Part shown: positions 1 to 10,179 of the stretch, piece after piece
How positions within the stretch are numbered: position 1 is the stretch's first letter
Layout of the letters: each line of letters starts with the position of its first letter
From: Erythrobacter litoralis
GTDB lineage: Bacteria; Pseudomonadota; Alphaproteobacteria; Sphingomonadales; Sphingomonadaceae
Direction: 5' to 3'
Assembly: GCF_029760855.1 (NCBI RefSeq)
Contig: NZ_SOSI01000002.1
Location: forward strand, 62,001-126,000
DNA length: 64,000 nucleotides
Translations under genes and position numbers: made by a program
The notes under the pieces: model-generated
Seen by the model: only the letters and a program-made list of their open reading frames with translations
Databases searched by the model: none
What the model was told of the DNA's origin: nothing

Positions 1-1191
1 CGCAATGCCACTAGATCCCGACCCGCTACCGGAGATCTCTTCCGGCAGCATGTCTGCCTCGATGGTTTGCATCTCCTCGCGCGGTGTCAGAATCACCGTA
101 CGTTCGACAACATTGCGCATCTGGCGGACATTTCCAGGCCAGTCATACGCCTGCAAGGCTGCTATCGCCTCCTCGCTTATTTCGGGTGGTGGAACGCCCT
201 GTTCCGATGCGTACCGGGCGAAGAAGTGCCTTGCGAGCGCCGGGATATCGTCCCGCCGTTCTGTCAGTGATGGGACCTCGACTGGGACCACATTCAATCG
301 GTAGAAAAGGTCTTCTCGAAAACGTTTCTCCTCCATTTCCAGAGTCAAATCCCGCGCAGTGCTGGATACGACGCGGACGTCGACGGCAATCTGCCGCGAG
401 CCCCCTACCCTTACGAAACTTTGATCTGTCAGGACCCGCAGGATACGCGCTTGGGTCGATGTCGGCATATCGGCAACTTCGTCGAGAAAGAGCGTCCCGC
501 CATCCGCACTTTCCAAGAGACCACGACGAACAAGCTTGCCGTTGCTCTCTTCACCGAACAACTCTTCCTCGAACCTCTCCGGCGTAATTCGTGCGGAATT
601 GACAATTACGAATGGTTTGTCAGCGCGCGTCGACCAGTTATGCAAGAGCCTGGCAGCTACTTCTTTGCCGGAACCCGCAGGACCACTGATCATCACGCGG
701 CTGCCCGTCCCTGCCACTCTTTTCAAAGTGGCTCGCACGGCGTTGATCGACGCCGAATTGCCGGTGAATTCCCCTTCCTCGCTGGTGTCCTGCTTCAGAC
801 GCGTATTTTCGCGCCTCAATCTTTCCGTTTCAGTAGCGCGCTCCACGAGATGCAGGAGACGCTCTGTTTCGAACGGTTTTTCCAGAAAATCTACTGCGCC
901 ACGGCTTACGGCCGACACCGCCGTATCGATATTACCGTGGCCGGAGAAAATGATTACCGGCAGTTCCGGTTCACGGGCCTTGATGGCGTCGAGAACTTCG
1001 AGGCCGTCCATCTTGCTGCCATGCAGCCATACGTCGAGAAGCACCAAACTCGGTCGCTTCTTATCGACCGCTTCCAGCGCTCCCGAGCTGTCGGCAGCGG
1101 TGCGGCATTCATAGCCCTCATCGCTCAATACGCCTGAGACCAGTTCGCGGATGTCGCGTTCGTCATCGACTACGAGAATGTCGAGCGCCAT
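1..1191 (-). CDS. ntrX: NtrX response regulator, 3' end cut by window edge
   Basis: Response regulator partner of the membrane kinase NtrY. The 397 visible codons start at ATG 1191 and stay open to base 1, so the C-terminal Fis-type DNA-binding region lies outside. The N-terminal receiver domain begins MALDILVVDDERD and has the phospho-acceptor Asp in LLDVW. An AAA+ domain follows with Walker A GPAGSGKE and Walker B GGTLFLDE. The position where sigma-54 activators carry GAFTGA reads ESNGKLVRRG instead, so this protein probably does not activate sigma-54 polymerase directly (inference). The start lies three bases after the ntrY stop, last in the dusB-ntrBCYX row. Confidence 0.95.
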   Translation of the reverse strand, partial: MALDILVVDDERDIRELVSGVLSDEGYECRTAADSSGALEAVDKKRPSLVLLDVWLHGSKMDGLEVLDAIKAREPELPVIIFSGHGNIDTAVSAVSRGAVDFLEKPFETERLLHLVERATETERLRRENTRLKQDTSEEGEFTGNSASINAVRATLKRVAGTGSRVMISGPAGSGKEVAARLLHNWSTRADKPFVIVNSARITPERFEEELFGEESNGKLVRRGLLESADGGTLFLDEVADMPTSTQARILRVLTDQSFVRVGGSRQIAVDVRVVSSTARDLTLEMEEKRFREDLFYRLNVVPVEVPSLTERRDDIPALARHFFARYASEQGVPPPEISEEAIAALQAYDWPGNVRQMRNVVERTVILTPREEMQTIEADMLPEEISGSGSGSSGIA

Positions 1192-1194
1192 GCG

Positions 1195-3429
1195 TCAGTT
1201 TCCTATTTCGAGTTCTTGCGAGGTCGGAGTGTTCGAAGGTCGCGTGGGGTCTCGCGCGAACGATAATGTCACCCGCGTTCCCCCATGCTCGAGGGAGGAG
1301 AACACCATCGTACCGCCATGTTCCTCGACGATCTTGTTAACAATTGCGAGGCCTAGCCCCGTCCCTTTTTCACGCGTGGTTACGTACGGTTCGAGGAGTC
1401 GTTCGCGATCTTTCGGCAGGCCAACACCGTTATCTTCCACCGCTACGACAAGCTGCGTTTCGGTAAGTTCTACTCCAACCTTGATACGGCCATGATAGGG
1501 TTCGGTTTCCTGCGCTGCGCGGCCCTCGATTGCTTCGGCCGCATTTTTTAAAACGTTGGTCAGCGCCTGGCCAAGTTGATGACGGTCCGCATCGATCTTT
1601 GCTTCCGACGTGACATCCGTATCCAAGAAATATTCGATTTCTGGATTTGCAACTTCCTGAAGAAACAGTGACTGTCTGATAAGGTCGATCGCATCCTCCG
1701 GACGAAACACCGGCTTTGGCAACCTTGCGAAGCTCGAAAATTCATCGACCATCTTCCGCAGGTCGCCAACTTGCCGCACGATAGTTCCCGTAAGTTCGTC
1801 GAACAGTTCCACATCGAGATCGATTTGCTTGCGATACCGGCGTTTCAACCGTTCCGTTGCCAATTGGATAGGAGTCAACGGGTTCTTGATTTCGTGAGCG
1901 ATCCTTCGGGCCACGTCCGACCATGCCGCTTGCCGCTGGTCCAGCAATTGTCGTGTTATGTCCTCGAACGTGATGACGGACCCGTCCGCATCCGCACCGA
2001 TTTTGACGGCGAGGGTCAGGAGGTCTCCTCTTCTCGAATGGCTGATGACGCCTCTGTCGAGGCCCGACTGAACGAGCGCCGAAATCTGCGGCGCGAGCGC
2101 ATCGAGTTTTGTCGGCCGATCTGTGGCATCCGGATCTTCGAGCAACATGGATTCTGCCGGTCCGTTCATCAGCAACACATTGCGCTGCCGATCAATCGAG
2201 ATGACCCCGGCGCTCACCGATTCCAGGACGGCTTCGATGAAGCTCCGTCTCTCCTCGAGTTGCGTGTTGGCTGACAAAAGCGCATCGGTCTGTTTCTCGA
2301 GCTGCGACGTCATGCGATTAAAGGCGCGGTTTAGCATCCCGATTTCATCCGCCCCCGTGCGTCCTTCCACTCGCATCGCGAAATTACCTTGCCCGACCTT
2401 ACGAGCAGCCAGCACTAATTCGGTTAGGGGTTCGACTTGTCGATCGGCGAAGCGTAAAGCGAACCAGACTGCCAATCCCACCAATGCCAAACTTACGAAA
2501 AATAGAGCGAGGTTGAACCTTAGCTGGAGCGCCCGGGCGCGTGTCGTCAAGCTATCGTAGGCGATGGAAATTTCACGAGCGCTTTGCCAGCTCTGGAAGC
2601 CGCGCGCTTCGGCGTTGCGTGCTGTGTACAGGTAGATACCGGCCGGTCGATCGATCGGAGCGACCGCCTCTATCCTTTCGGCGCTGCCACGCACGGCGAC
2701 CGGTTCACCAGCGCGAAGCTGCCGTAGCGTTCCTTCGGCAAACGATCGCGGATCGCTGTCCTGCTCGATACCGTACACAACCGCGGTTCTGATGCTGCCA
2801 TCGGGCATGGCTTGAAGGATTGCGCTTTCAATCACCTCCCGCGGTTGGGCCTGATACTCGTATACCAGCATGAAGTTTGGATCCGTGACAGACACGTTCT
2901 GCAGGATCGCCCGCATGTCCATCGCCATCGAGACCGTTTCGTTAGCGAGATCGAGCTGGTTGTCGTTGTAATAGTTTTCGGCGAGCTGGTTCGCGTTCTC
3001 CATCAGGCCACGCGAATTGTCGGAGAACCAGAAATCCACTCCCGATTGAAACAACCAAGCGGAGAATGCGGAGACGAGCAGCGTCGGTACGGCCGCAATC
3101 AGGGAGAAGAAGAACACCAGCCGTACATGGAGGCGCGCGGTGCTACCGGCCGCACGGCGTAAGGCCAGCCGCCGACCTGCGAGGATCAGGAGCGCCATCG
3201 CCGGAATGAGCGTTCCAATGAGAAGCGCTGCAACTTGCTGATTGGGTAACAGCTTTCCATCAGTGGGCGCACCGTCGAATGCGGCCCACGTACTACCGAT
3301 CATGATAAGAAAGGCGGCAAGTGCCGCGATTTCGAGAAAGGTGAATAGGTTCGCGCGACGTGAAGCCACGACGAACTTTCGCCGCCACCGCGGACTGGAA
3401 CTCAGGGAAGTTGAGGCATGTGTAGCCAT
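1195..3429 (-). CDS. ntrY: NtrY membrane sensor histidine kinase
   Basis: Sensor kinase of 744 residues, expected to phosphorylate NtrX in nitrogen and redox signalling. Hydrophobic segments near residues 30-50, 65-85 and 100-120 and another near 305-325 bracket a periplasmic sensor region. HAMP follows (about 325-385), then a PAS domain (about 395-500), a HisKA domain with the acceptor His in [13 protein letters not shown], and an ATPase domain with DNGVGLP and GTGLGLAIV. Length and order match alphaproteobacterial NtrY. A 61-base gap follows the ntrC stop, so ntrYX could have its own promoter, although none is clear. Confidence 0.96.
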   Translation of the reverse strand: MATHASTSLSSSPRWRRKFVVASRRANLFTFLEIAALAAFLIMIGSTWAAFDGAPTDGKLLPNQQVAALLIGTLIPAMALLILAGRRLALRRAAGSTARLHVRLVFFFSLIAAVPTLLVSAFSAWLFQSGVDFWFSDNSRGLMENANQLAENYYNDNQLDLANETVSMAMDMRAILQNVSVTDPNFMLVYEYQAQPREVIESAILQAMPDGSIRTAVVYGIEQDSDPRSFAEGTLRQLRAGEPVAVRGSAERIEAVAPIDRPAGIYLYTARNAEARGFQSWQSAREISIAYDSLTTRARALQLRFNLALFFVSLALVGLAVWFALRFADRQVEPLTELVLAARKVGQGNFAMRVEGRTGADEIGMLNRAFNRMTSQLEKQTDALLSANTQLEERRSFIEAVLESVSAGVISIDRQRNVLLMNGPAESMLLEDPDATDRPTKLDALAPQISALVQSGLDRGVISHSRRGDLLTLAVKIGADADGSVITFEDITRQLLDQRQAAWSDVARRIAHEIKNPLTPIQLATERLKRRYRKQIDLDVELFDELTGTIVRQVGDLRKMVDEFSSFARLPKPVFRPEDAIDLIRQSLFLQEVANPEIEYFLDTDVTSEAKIDADRHQLGQALTNVLKNAAEAIEGRAAQETEPYHGRIKVGVELTETQLVVAVEDNGVGLPKDRERLLEPYVTTREKGTGLGLAIVNKIVEEHGGTMVFSSLEHGGTRVTLSFARDPTRPSNTPTSQELEIGN

Positions 3430-3490
3430 TGTTGCAGGCTTACAACGCTCCTGTGCCTTTCATGCAAGCGAAAAAGCGACGAGATGCGTG

Positions 3491-4903
3491 TTATTGGCGT
3501 TCGATAAAAACCGACGTATCTATTCCGAGTTCGGATATTTTCTTTCGCAACGTGTTCCTGTTTATCCCGAGCACCTTGGCTGCTTTCAGTTGGTTTCCGT
3601 GCGTTTCCTCGAGTGTTCGCTCGAGCAATGGCGCTTCGAAAGCTGCAAGCGCGTCGTGATATACCTGACCATCTATAGGCTCTGCCGCATCGTACCATAG
3701 ATCAATAGTTGATCGCCAATCGCGCAGAGTGTCTCCTTGAGCGGCCTCTTCCTCGCCGAGAGAGTTGTGAACCAGCGCCTCGTCGATCATCTCGTCTCGC
3801 GCGAGCAAGGCCAAACGGAAAACCGTATTCTGCAGCTCTCTAACGTTACCTCGCCAGCGACGACCCTGGAGGATCTGTAAGGCGCTGTTCGTAATCTTGC
3901 GGTTCGGAAGACCCTGCTCCGTCGCTTTCATCAGAAAATGGTGCACAAGCGGTTCGATATCCCCAAACCTTTCGCGCAGCGGCGGCAGGTGAATGGGAAC
4001 GACGTTCAACCGATAGAACAAATCCTCGCGAAAACGATTTTCTGCAATAGCAGGCTGCAGATCGCGATTGGTTGCAGCGATAATTCGTACGTCGATGGGT
4101 ATCTCGTGTCGCCCACCGACGCGCCGAATACGACTGGACTGCAGCGTCCGCAGGAGACGCGTTTGCGCCTCAATCGGCATGTCGCCGATCTCGTCCAAGA
4201 ACAAGGTTCCGCCATTGGCTTGTTCGAATTTACCGATCTGCTGCGTGATCGCTCCTGTGAACGCTCCCCGTTCGTGACCGAACAATTCGCTTTCGATAAG
4301 GTCGCGCGGAATGGCCGCGGCGTTGATTGCGACGAACGGCCCCGTTCGGCGCTTGCCTAACTGATGGATGGCCTCGGCCACCAGTTCCTTTCCGGTGCCG
4401 GATTCGCCGGTAATCAATACGGTCAGTTCGTTGTTTAAAACGCGCGTAATGAGGCGATACACCTCTTGCATGGCCGGGCTTCGCCCGATCAGCGGCAGGT
4501 CTTGCTGCGGTGTGGTCCCGCTTTCGCAACCGCCCGATGGACTACGCGAAATTGCAGCCTTTACCGCCGCAAGAAGCTCATCGAGATCGAACGGTTTTGG
4601 AAAATACTCGAAGGCTTCGCTGGCACTTGCGCGAACGGCTGTATCGAGTGTGTTCTGCGCGGAAAGAACGATGATAGGCAAGCCAGGCGCTGTTTCTCGA
4701 ACCGTTTCGATCGAAGCCAAACCGTCGCCATCTTCGAGGAAAACATCCGTGATCATGGCGTCGAACCAGTCTTGCGATAAATGAAGGTCACGCTTTGCAA
4801 CGCTGGCACAGGTGACGAGGTCGTATCCTGTTTCCCGCAAAGCCTCCCCAATCACGGTTGCTATGCCGGGATCGTCCTCGACGAGAAGAATTCTAGAGGT
4901 CAT
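3491..4903 (-). CDS. ntrC: NtrC nitrogen regulator, sigma-54 activator
   Basis: Nitrogen regulation response regulator of 470 residues. The receiver domain has acidic residues EDD at 9-11 and phospho-acceptor Asp53. The AAA+ sigma-54 interaction domain has Walker A GESGTGKE, an intact GAFTGA loop and Walker B GGTLFLDE. A Fis-type helix-turn-helix near the C-terminus ends NRNTLRKKI. The intact GAFTGA contrasts with the NtrX encoded downstream. Its start overlaps the end of ntrB by 11 bases, which suggests translational coupling of kinase and regulator. Confidence 0.97.
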   Translation of the reverse strand: MTSRILLVEDDPGIATVIGEALRETGYDLVTCASVAKRDLHLSQDWFDAMITDVFLEDGDGLASIETVRETAPGLPIIVLSAQNTLDTAVRASASEAFEYFPKPFDLDELLAAVKAAISRSPSGGCESGTTPQQDLPLIGRSPAMQEVYRLITRVLNNELTVLITGESGTGKELVAEAIHQLGKRRTGPFVAINAAAIPRDLIESELFGHERGAFTGAITQQIGKFEQANGGTLFLDEIGDMPIEAQTRLLRTLQSSRIRRVGGRHEIPIDVRIIAATNRDLQPAIAENRFREDLFYRLNVVPIHLPPLRERFGDIEPLVHHFLMKATEQGLPNRKITNSALQILQGRRWRGNVRELQNTVFRLALLARDEMIDEALVHNSLGEEEAAQGDTLRDWRSTIDLWYDAAEPIDGQVYHDALAAFEAPLLERTLEETHGNQLKAAKVLGINRNTLRKKISELGIDTSVFIERQ

Positions 4904-5972
4904 GCGTTTTCAGCTTTGCGACTGGAAGATTGACCCGGAAATTCGTCGTTCCGTTTCGATTGTCACGAAAGTGATCAATCCGACCGCCCATATCGGCGAC
5001 GAGTTTGGCCACGAGCGCCAGCCCCAAACCTTGCCCACCCCTTTTCGTCGAGAAAAACGGGTCGAATATACGGCTTTGCAAATCCTGCGGAATGCCCGGA
5101 CCGTTATCGATAATCGAAATTTCGATCGGCAACTTTGTAGATTGACCTAAGCGAAAGGCCGAGAACACAAATCCGCTTTCGTAGCGCGTGCGTATCTCGA
5201 TCTGCCGGTCGTTGTTATTTTCGAGCGTCTCGCAGGCATTGGCCAGTAAATTGATGAGAACCTGTCGGAGCGCTTCTCGGTCTACTTGCACTTCGGGCAG
5301 AGATGGATCGAACTCCTCCCGAAAGGTAATTTGGCTGTTTCGGCTCGCGCGGATCACGCCAAGCGCGCTACGGGCGATTTCGTGGACATTGCAATTTTCC
5401 ATTTGCAGCGCGGTCCGACTGCCCAACTGCTGCATTCGATCGATCAAGTAAGCGATGCGATCGACTTCCTTGATGATCATTCGAGCGAGCGAACGATTGT
5501 TCTCTTCACTCCGCCGTTCGAGCAGCTGGCTGGCGCCTTTTATGGCAGCGAGAGGGTTCTTGATTTCATGTGCGAGGATCGATGGAGTAGAGGCTGCGGA
5601 TTGCCCATGATCGAACGCCGCCTCGCCCTGCCCGATGTCGGACAATGTAATCACTCGCCACCCACGATGAGTTGCGAGTGGCGACGACGTCAGGTTGATA
5701 ACCCGGCTCGAGCTTTCGATTTCCGTTTCGACATGGCGAGCGATTAGCCGCGCGTTGCCTTCAGCCATTTCCCGCTCGACCCGAGGATCTTCTACTCTCA
5801 CGATCTCGTCGAATTTACGGCCGACTAGGCGCGACGCGCTCAGCCCGAGCATTTCTTCGGAAGAGGGGTTTGCCTGAACTACCACACCGTCGGCATCGAT
5901 AAGCAGCACAGCGAAAACCATCCCCGCCACCTGCGCCTCATAAGGCGGCAAGCTCGTAGTCTGCTCAATCAC
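4893..5972 (-). CDS. ntrB: NtrB nitrogen sensor histidine kinase
   Basis: Soluble kinase/phosphatase of 359 residues that controls NtrC. An N-terminal PAS domain (about 10-80) is followed by HisKA with the acceptor His in [11 protein letters not shown], an N-box [11 protein letters not shown], then DNGPGIP and [10 protein letters not shown]. There is no membrane segment, as usual for NtrB, which reads nitrogen status through PII (family knowledge). The start is a GTG at 5972 overlapping the dusB stop by four bases (GTGA), so dusB and ntrB are probably one transcript. Confidence 0.96.
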   Translation of the reverse strand: MIEQTTSLPPYEAQVAGMVFAVLLIDADGVVVQANPSSEEMLGLSASRLVGRKFDEIVRVEDPRVEREMAEGNARLIARHVETEIESSSRVINLTSSPLATHRGWRVITLSDIGQGEAAFDHGQSAASTPSILAHEIKNPLAAIKGASQLLERRSEENNRSLARMIIKEVDRIAYLIDRMQQLGSRTALQMENCNVHEIARSALGVIRASRNSQITFREEFDPSLPEVQVDREALRQVLINLLANACETLENNNDRQIEIRTRYESGFVFSAFRLGQSTKLPIEISIIDNGPGIPQDLQSRIFDPFFSTKRGGQGLGLALVAKLVADMGGRIDHFRDNRNGTTNFRVNLPVAKLKTHDL

Positions 5973-6991
5973 GCAGCCTGTCGTTCCAAATACGGTTCGT
6001 AAAAGCGCGCCAATTCCGAACGAACCGTGTCGACATCATCGATGAAGTTCACCCGGTTTCTGAACTCGGCGGAACCGGGAAGGCCCTTGGTATACCAGCC
6101 CAGATGCTTGCGCGCGATTTTCACACCAACATCTTTGCCATAGAGTTCGAGCATATCGGCGTAATGTTCAGTAATGGTACCGTATTGCTGAGAGACCGAC
6201 GGCGCAGAAAGGCTGTCGCCCGTGCGCCACCAATGCATAACTTGCGCCAGCAGCCAAGGCTTGCCGTAGGCTCCGCGCCCGATCATCACGCCATCCGCGC
6301 CGGACTGCGCAAGCGCATTGCCAGCATCCTCCGGACTGCAGATGTCTCCGTTAACGATCACGGGGATCGACACCGCTTCCTTGACTTTGCGGATGAAAGC
6401 CCAGTCCGCACTGCCCTTATACATCTGGTTACGGGTGCGACCGTGGACGGTGATCATCTTTACACCAAGATCCTCGGCGATGCGCGCAAGGTCCGGCGCG
6501 TTGAGGTCGGCATGGTCCCAGCCCATGCGCATTTTCACCGTCACCGGTACGTCTACCGCCTTCACCGTCGCTTCCATGAGCTTGGTCGCCAATGGCACTT
6601 CACGCATCAGGGCCGACCCGGCTAACCCATTCACGACCTTGCGGACCGGACACCCAAAATTGATATCGATAATGTCCGCGCCGCGGTCTGCATTGAGCTT
6701 CGCGGCTTCGGCCATGCTGACTGGATCGCAGCCGACAAGCTGCATCGAAATGGGTTCCTCGATAGGATCCCAAGCGGCTTTCTGAACCGATTGGCGCGTC
6801 TCGCGAATGGCGGCCTGGCTGGCGATCATCTCGGTCACGTTCAAACCCGAGCCGAACCGGCGCACCATCTTTCGAAACGGCAGGTCCGTCACCCCGGTCA
6901 TCGGCGCGAGAACAACGGGCGTGTCGATCGTCACTGGTCCGACTTTGATCGGCATGGGGCTGCGAGGCGGGGGAGGCAAAATGTCTGTCAT
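5969..6991 (-). CDS. dusB: tRNA-dihydrouridine synthase DusB (NifR3)
   Basis: FMN-dependent reductase (340 residues) making dihydrouridine in tRNA. It has the TIM-barrel motif [12 protein letters not shown], the catalytic Cys in DINFGCPV, and the GRTR segment of the family. The frame stays open upstream to 7075, but that would run into ispDF; ATG 6991, giving MTDILPPPP, fits the family N-terminus. As in many alphaproteobacteria it heads the ntr genes and is divergent from ispDF, with 71 bases for both promoters. Confidence 0.95.
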   Translation of the reverse strand: MTDILPPPPRSPMPIKVGPVTIDTPVVLAPMTGVTDLPFRKMVRRFGSGLNVTEMIASQAAIRETRQSVQKAAWDPIEEPISMQLVGCDPVSMAEAAKLNADRGADIIDINFGCPVRKVVNGLAGSALMREVPLATKLMEATVKAVDVPVTVKMRMGWDHADLNAPDLARIAEDLGVKMITVHGRTRNQMYKGSADWAFIRKVKEAVSIPVIVNGDICSPEDAGNALAQSGADGVMIGRGAYGKPWLLAQVMHWWRTGDSLSAPSVSQQYGTITEHYADMLELYGKDVGVKIARKHLGWYTKGLPGSAEFRNRVNFIDDVDTVRSELARFYEPYLERQAA

Positions 6992-7062
6992 CGTATGCTC
7001 AAAATATAGGCAGCCACATAGGGCGTTGCTGGTAGCGGAGCAAGCCGCTAGCGGCGAAGGGG

Positions 7063-8205
7063 ATGACCGCGCCACCTCCCCCGTCCCGTTTCGCAGCCGT
7101 CGTCGTCGCCGCCGGGAAAGGTGAGAGGGCCGCGCAAGGCGTACCGAAACAGTTCGCGAGCTATCGCGGGAAGTCTGTCCTTCGGCATTCCGTAGAGGGT
7201 TTAGTGAAGGCAGGCGCTGGGAAGATCGTAATTGCCGTACCAGAAGGCTATGAAGCGCTCGCTGCGGACATGATCGGCCCTTCAGACATTGTCGAGTTCG
7301 TGGCCGGTGGGATTACGCGACAGGAATCGGTTGCTGCGGCGCTGACGCGCATATCGCCTCAATTTGAGGCGGTCCTGATTCACGACGCGGCGCGGCCGTT
7401 TGTTCCGGGGGAAGTGGTTGACCGGCTCTTGGCTGCGTTGCAAGATTACGCCGGCGTTATTCCGGTCCTTCCGGTAGTGGACAGTTTGGCAACCGGCGCT
7501 GGCACGATCATGATGGGAAGCGCGGATCGAAATGCTCTTCGCAGGGTGCAGACCCCTCAGGCGTTCAATCTTCGGGCGATAAAGGACGCCCACGAAGCAT
7601 GGGGCGGTATCTCTGACGCAGGCGACGATGCACAGGTTCTGCGCGCCAATGGAGGAGTCGTCGCGATGGTCGAAGGAGACGAACGATTGCGAAAACTCAC
7701 TTTTGCCGAAGACTTCCGCGAAGCGCCCTCTGTGCGGGTCGGAACCGGCTTCGACGTACACCGGCTCGCGTCCGGTGAGGAACTGTGGCTCGGCGGCGTC
7801 CGGATCGAGCATGACCGCGGCCTTGCAGGCCATAGCGATGCCGATGTCGCGCTCCATGCCCTTACCGACGCCGTTCTGGGGGCGATCGGGGCGGGCGATA
7901 TCGGGTCTCATTTCCCACCGTCAGACCCCGAATGGCGCGGCGCGAGCAGCGACCGGTTTCTGGTACACGCCGTCGAACTTGCGGACGCGAGAGGCTATCG
8001 TATCGGCAATATCGATCTTACTATCATGTGCGAAGCGCCCAAGATCGGACCTCATCGCGAAAGGATGCGGGAACGGATCGCCGAACTGGTCGAGGTTGAC
8101 ATCGACCTTGTGTCGGTAAAGGCCACGACCACGGAAAGGCTCGGCTTCACCGGTCGCGAGGAAGGTATTGCGGCGCAGGCGGTTGCCACCTTGCTAAGCA
8201 ATTGA
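7063..8205 (+). CDS. ispDF: Bifunctional IspD/IspF, MEP isoprenoid pathway
   Basis: Fusion enzyme of 380 residues. The N-terminal half is 2-C-methyl-D-erythritol 4-phosphate cytidylyltransferase with the nucleotide-binding stretch [19 protein letters not shown]. The C-terminal part (from about residue 225) is MECDP synthase with GTGFDVHRL and the metal-site segment [15 protein letters not shown]. The two steps flank the IspE kinase step in isopentenyl diphosphate synthesis. The fusion is common in alphaproteobacteria. It is followed after 13 bases by pncC and probably co-transcribed with it. Confidence 0.97.
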   Translation: MTAPPPPSRFAAVVVAAGKGERAAQGVPKQFASYRGKSVLRHSVEGLVKAGAGKIVIAVPEGYEALAADMIGPSDIVEFVAGGITRQESVAAALTRISPQFEAVLIHDAARPFVPGEVVDRLLAALQDYAGVIPVLPVVDSLATGAGTIMMGSADRNALRRVQTPQAFNLRAIKDAHEAWGGISDAGDDAQVLRANGGVVAMVEGDERLRKLTFAEDFREAPSVRVGTGFDVHRLASGEELWLGGVRIEHDRGLAGHSDADVALHALTDAVLGAIGAGDIGSHFPPSDPEWRGASSDRFLVHAVELADARGYRIGNIDLTIMCEAPKIGPHRERMRERIAELVEVDIDLVSVKATTTERLGFTGREEGIAAQAVATLLSN

Positions 8206-8218
8206 CGGAAGGACCGCC

Positions 8219-8722
8219 ATGTACGCCGATGCCCTCATGCCGCCCGACATCGTCGCTCTTGCGCACAAGGTCGTCGAACAGAATGCGCAGAGCGGCCGTA
8301 AGGTCGTGCTGGCTGAAAGTTGCACCGGGGGATTGGTGTCGGCTGCGCTGACCGACATTCCGGGCTCTTCGGCTGTCCTTGAACGCGGGTTCGTCACCTA
8401 TTCGAACGAAGCGAAGATCGAATCTCTCGGAGTGCCGCAGGATCTTATCGAAACTTTCGGCGCAGTCTCGGTAGCTTGCGCCTGGGCGATGGCGAAGGGC
8501 GCGCTGGAAAAGTCGAGGGCCGACGTCGCGGTGGCGATCAGCGGCATTGCCGGGCCGGGCGGCGGGACGGAGTTGAAGCCTGTAGGGACAGTCGTCTTTG
8601 CCCGTGTCCTACGCGGCGAAACCGCGCAGCCCGATGGCGAGATGCGGCACTTCGATTCGGACAGTCGGGGGGAGATTCGCCGTCAGGCGACGCTTTGCGC
8701 GCTCGAACTGCTGCTGCCATAA
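8219..8722 (+). CDS. pncC: CinA C-terminal family nicotinamide-nucleotide amidase
   Basis: Stand-alone CinA C-terminal domain of 167 residues, predicted to deamidate NMN to nicotinate mononucleotide for pyridine nucleotide recycling. Family motifs are LAESCTGGL with the catalytic Ser/Cys region, RGFVTYSNEAK, and SGIAGPGGGT. The MoCF-like N-terminal half of full CinA is absent, which is normal for PncC. A good ribosome site (GGAAGGA) lies before ATG 8219. The 3' end overlaps the convergent RatA-type gene by 40 bases. Confidence 0.92.
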   Translation: MYADALMPPDIVALAHKVVEQNAQSGRKVVLAESCTGGLVSAALTDIPGSSAVLERGFVTYSNEAKIESLGVPQDLIETFGAVSVACAWAMAKGALEKSRADVAVAISGIAGPGGGTELKPVGTVVFARVLRGETAQPDGEMRHFDSDSRGEIRRQATLCALELLLP

Positions 8723-9144
8723 AGCTCCTCGGCGCGCTGTTCGAAGGCGCCAACCATCTTTCGGAACGCCCTGTCGAAATACTGGCCGGCCAGCGCTTCG
8801 AAAACGGCATTGCGAAACGTGAAATCCACGCAAAAATCGATTTCGCAACCGCCGTCGTCCCGCGGTTCGAACTTCCAGCTATTGCGCAGGTCGCGTAGCG
8901 GACCGTCAACGTAGCTAACTTCCAGGCTGTCCGGCCGGTTCTTCGTCACGCGCGAAGTGAATTTTTCGCGGATCGCCTTGAAGCCCACCAGCATGTCGGC
9001 GACGAGCACGTCTTCGGAATTGCTGCGGACCCGGGTCGCAACCACCCACGGTAGGAATTCGGGATACTTATCGACATCGGCAACGAGGTCGAACATCTGT
9101 TCGGCGCTGTAAGGAAGAACGCGCTTTTCGCGAATGCCAGGCAT
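8683..9144 (-). CDS. RatA/COQ10-type START-domain protein
   Basis: Small lipid-binding-fold protein of 153 residues, family of mitochondrial COQ10 and bacterial RatA. The first 20 residues contain the typical YSAEQMFDLVADVDKYPEFLPW block, seen here as YSAEQMFDLVADVDKY then PEFLPW. The likely role is chaperoning ubiquinone for respiration (family knowledge); the RatA toxin name comes from E. coli and is not implied by anything here. The start overlaps the lipA stop by one base (TGATG), so it is translated from the lipA message. Confidence 0.9.
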   Translation of the reverse strand: MPGIREKRVLPYSAEQMFDLVADVDKYPEFLPWVVATRVRSNSEDVLVADMLVGFKAIREKFTSRVTKNRPDSLEVSYVDGPLRDLRNSWKFEPRDDGGCEIDFCVDFTFRNAVFEALAGQYFDRAFRKMVGAFEQRAEELYGSSSSSAQSVA

Positions 9145-10109
9145 CAGGCTTGTGCCCTCGCCCGCTCCTTAGTCAGCCGTTCCTCGCGCGCCGCCTTCAT
9201 CTGTGCGAAGTCGTCACCTGCATGATAGCTCGACCGGGTGAGCGGACTTGATGCGACTTGCAGGAAGCCTTTCGCCCGCGCGATGGAGCCGTAAGCGGCG
9301 AAGGCTTTCGGCGTCACGAAATCCTCCACCTTGGCGTGGCGCGGGGTCGGCTGAAGATATTGGCCCATCGTGATGAAGTCGACATCGGCGCTGCGCATGT
9401 CGTCCATGACTTGGTGCACTTCGAGCCGCTGCTCACCCAGACCGAGCATGATGCCGGACTTGGTGAAAATCATTGGATCGTGGCTCTTCACCTCTTCAAG
9501 CAACCGCAGCGAGGCGTAATAGCGCGCGCCCGGTCGGATGGTGGGATATAGGCGCGGTACGGTTTCGAGGTTGTGGTTGTAGACGTCCGGTCCCGCCTCG
9601 CAAATTGCTTCAACGGCGGGGCGCATCTTATTACGGAAGTCGGGAGTGAGAATTTCGATGGTCGTTTCGGGCGTCTCACGGCGAAGCGCCTTGATTACCT
9701 TAACGAACTGGCTCGCGCCGCCATCCGGCAAGTCATCCCGGTCGACGCTGGTAATGACGATATGCTTTAGGCCCATCTGGCCCGCCGCGACGGCCACATT
9801 TTCCGGTTCCATCGTATCGACGATCCGCGGCATTCCCGTTTTCACGTTGCAGAATGCGCAGGCGCGCGTGCACACATCACCGAGGATCATGACAGTGGCG
9901 TGCTTCTTGTCCCAGCACTCGCCAATGTTCGGGCATGCTGCTTCTTCGCACACCGTATTGAGGTTGAGATCGCGCATCAGCTTGCGCGTCTCGTGATAGC
10001 CCTTGCTAACCGGAGCCTTGACGCGAATCCAATCGGGTTTGCGACGGGAAATCGGACGGTCGCTTTCGGGGGACGGGACGGAAGATAGATCGTTCATTGC
10101 GTGTTCCAT
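9144..10109 (-). CDS. lipA: Lipoyl synthase LipA
   Basis: Radical SAM enzyme (321 residues) inserting two sulfurs into protein-bound octanoate to give lipoate, needed by the pyruvate dehydrogenase encoded at 18667-21123. The auxiliary cluster Cys are in [12 protein letters not shown], the radical SAM Cys in CTRACAFC, and the C-terminal Ser in [11 protein letters not shown] matches the conserved RSSY motif. ATG 10109 is used here, with Met5 at 10097 an equal alternative. It shares an operon with the RatA/COQ10-type gene. Confidence 0.97.
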   Translation of the reverse strand: MEHAMNDLSSVPSPESDRPISRRKPDWIRVKAPVSKGYHETRKLMRDLNLNTVCEEAACPNIGECWDKKHATVMILGDVCTRACAFCNVKTGMPRIVDTMEPENVAVAAGQMGLKHIVITSVDRDDLPDGGASQFVKVIKALRRETPETTIEILTPDFRNKMRPAVEAICEAGPDVYNHNLETVPRLYPTIRPGARYYASLRLLEEVKSHDPMIFTKSGIMLGLGEQRLEVHQVMDDMRSADVDFITMGQYLQPTPRHAKVEDFVTPKAFAAYGSIARAKGFLQVASSPLTRSSYHAGDDFAQMKAAREERLTKERARAQA

Positions 10110-10179
10110 CTAGGAGTGCGGCTTCGCTGTCGCAAGCCGCGTCTCTGCGGGGACCGACATCTTGCGCGCCTCTCTCGAT

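Noticed and set aside
6991-7075. Longer dusB start overlapping ispDF
   Set aside because: The extension does not resemble DusB and would overlap the ispDF start; ATG 6991 fits the family.
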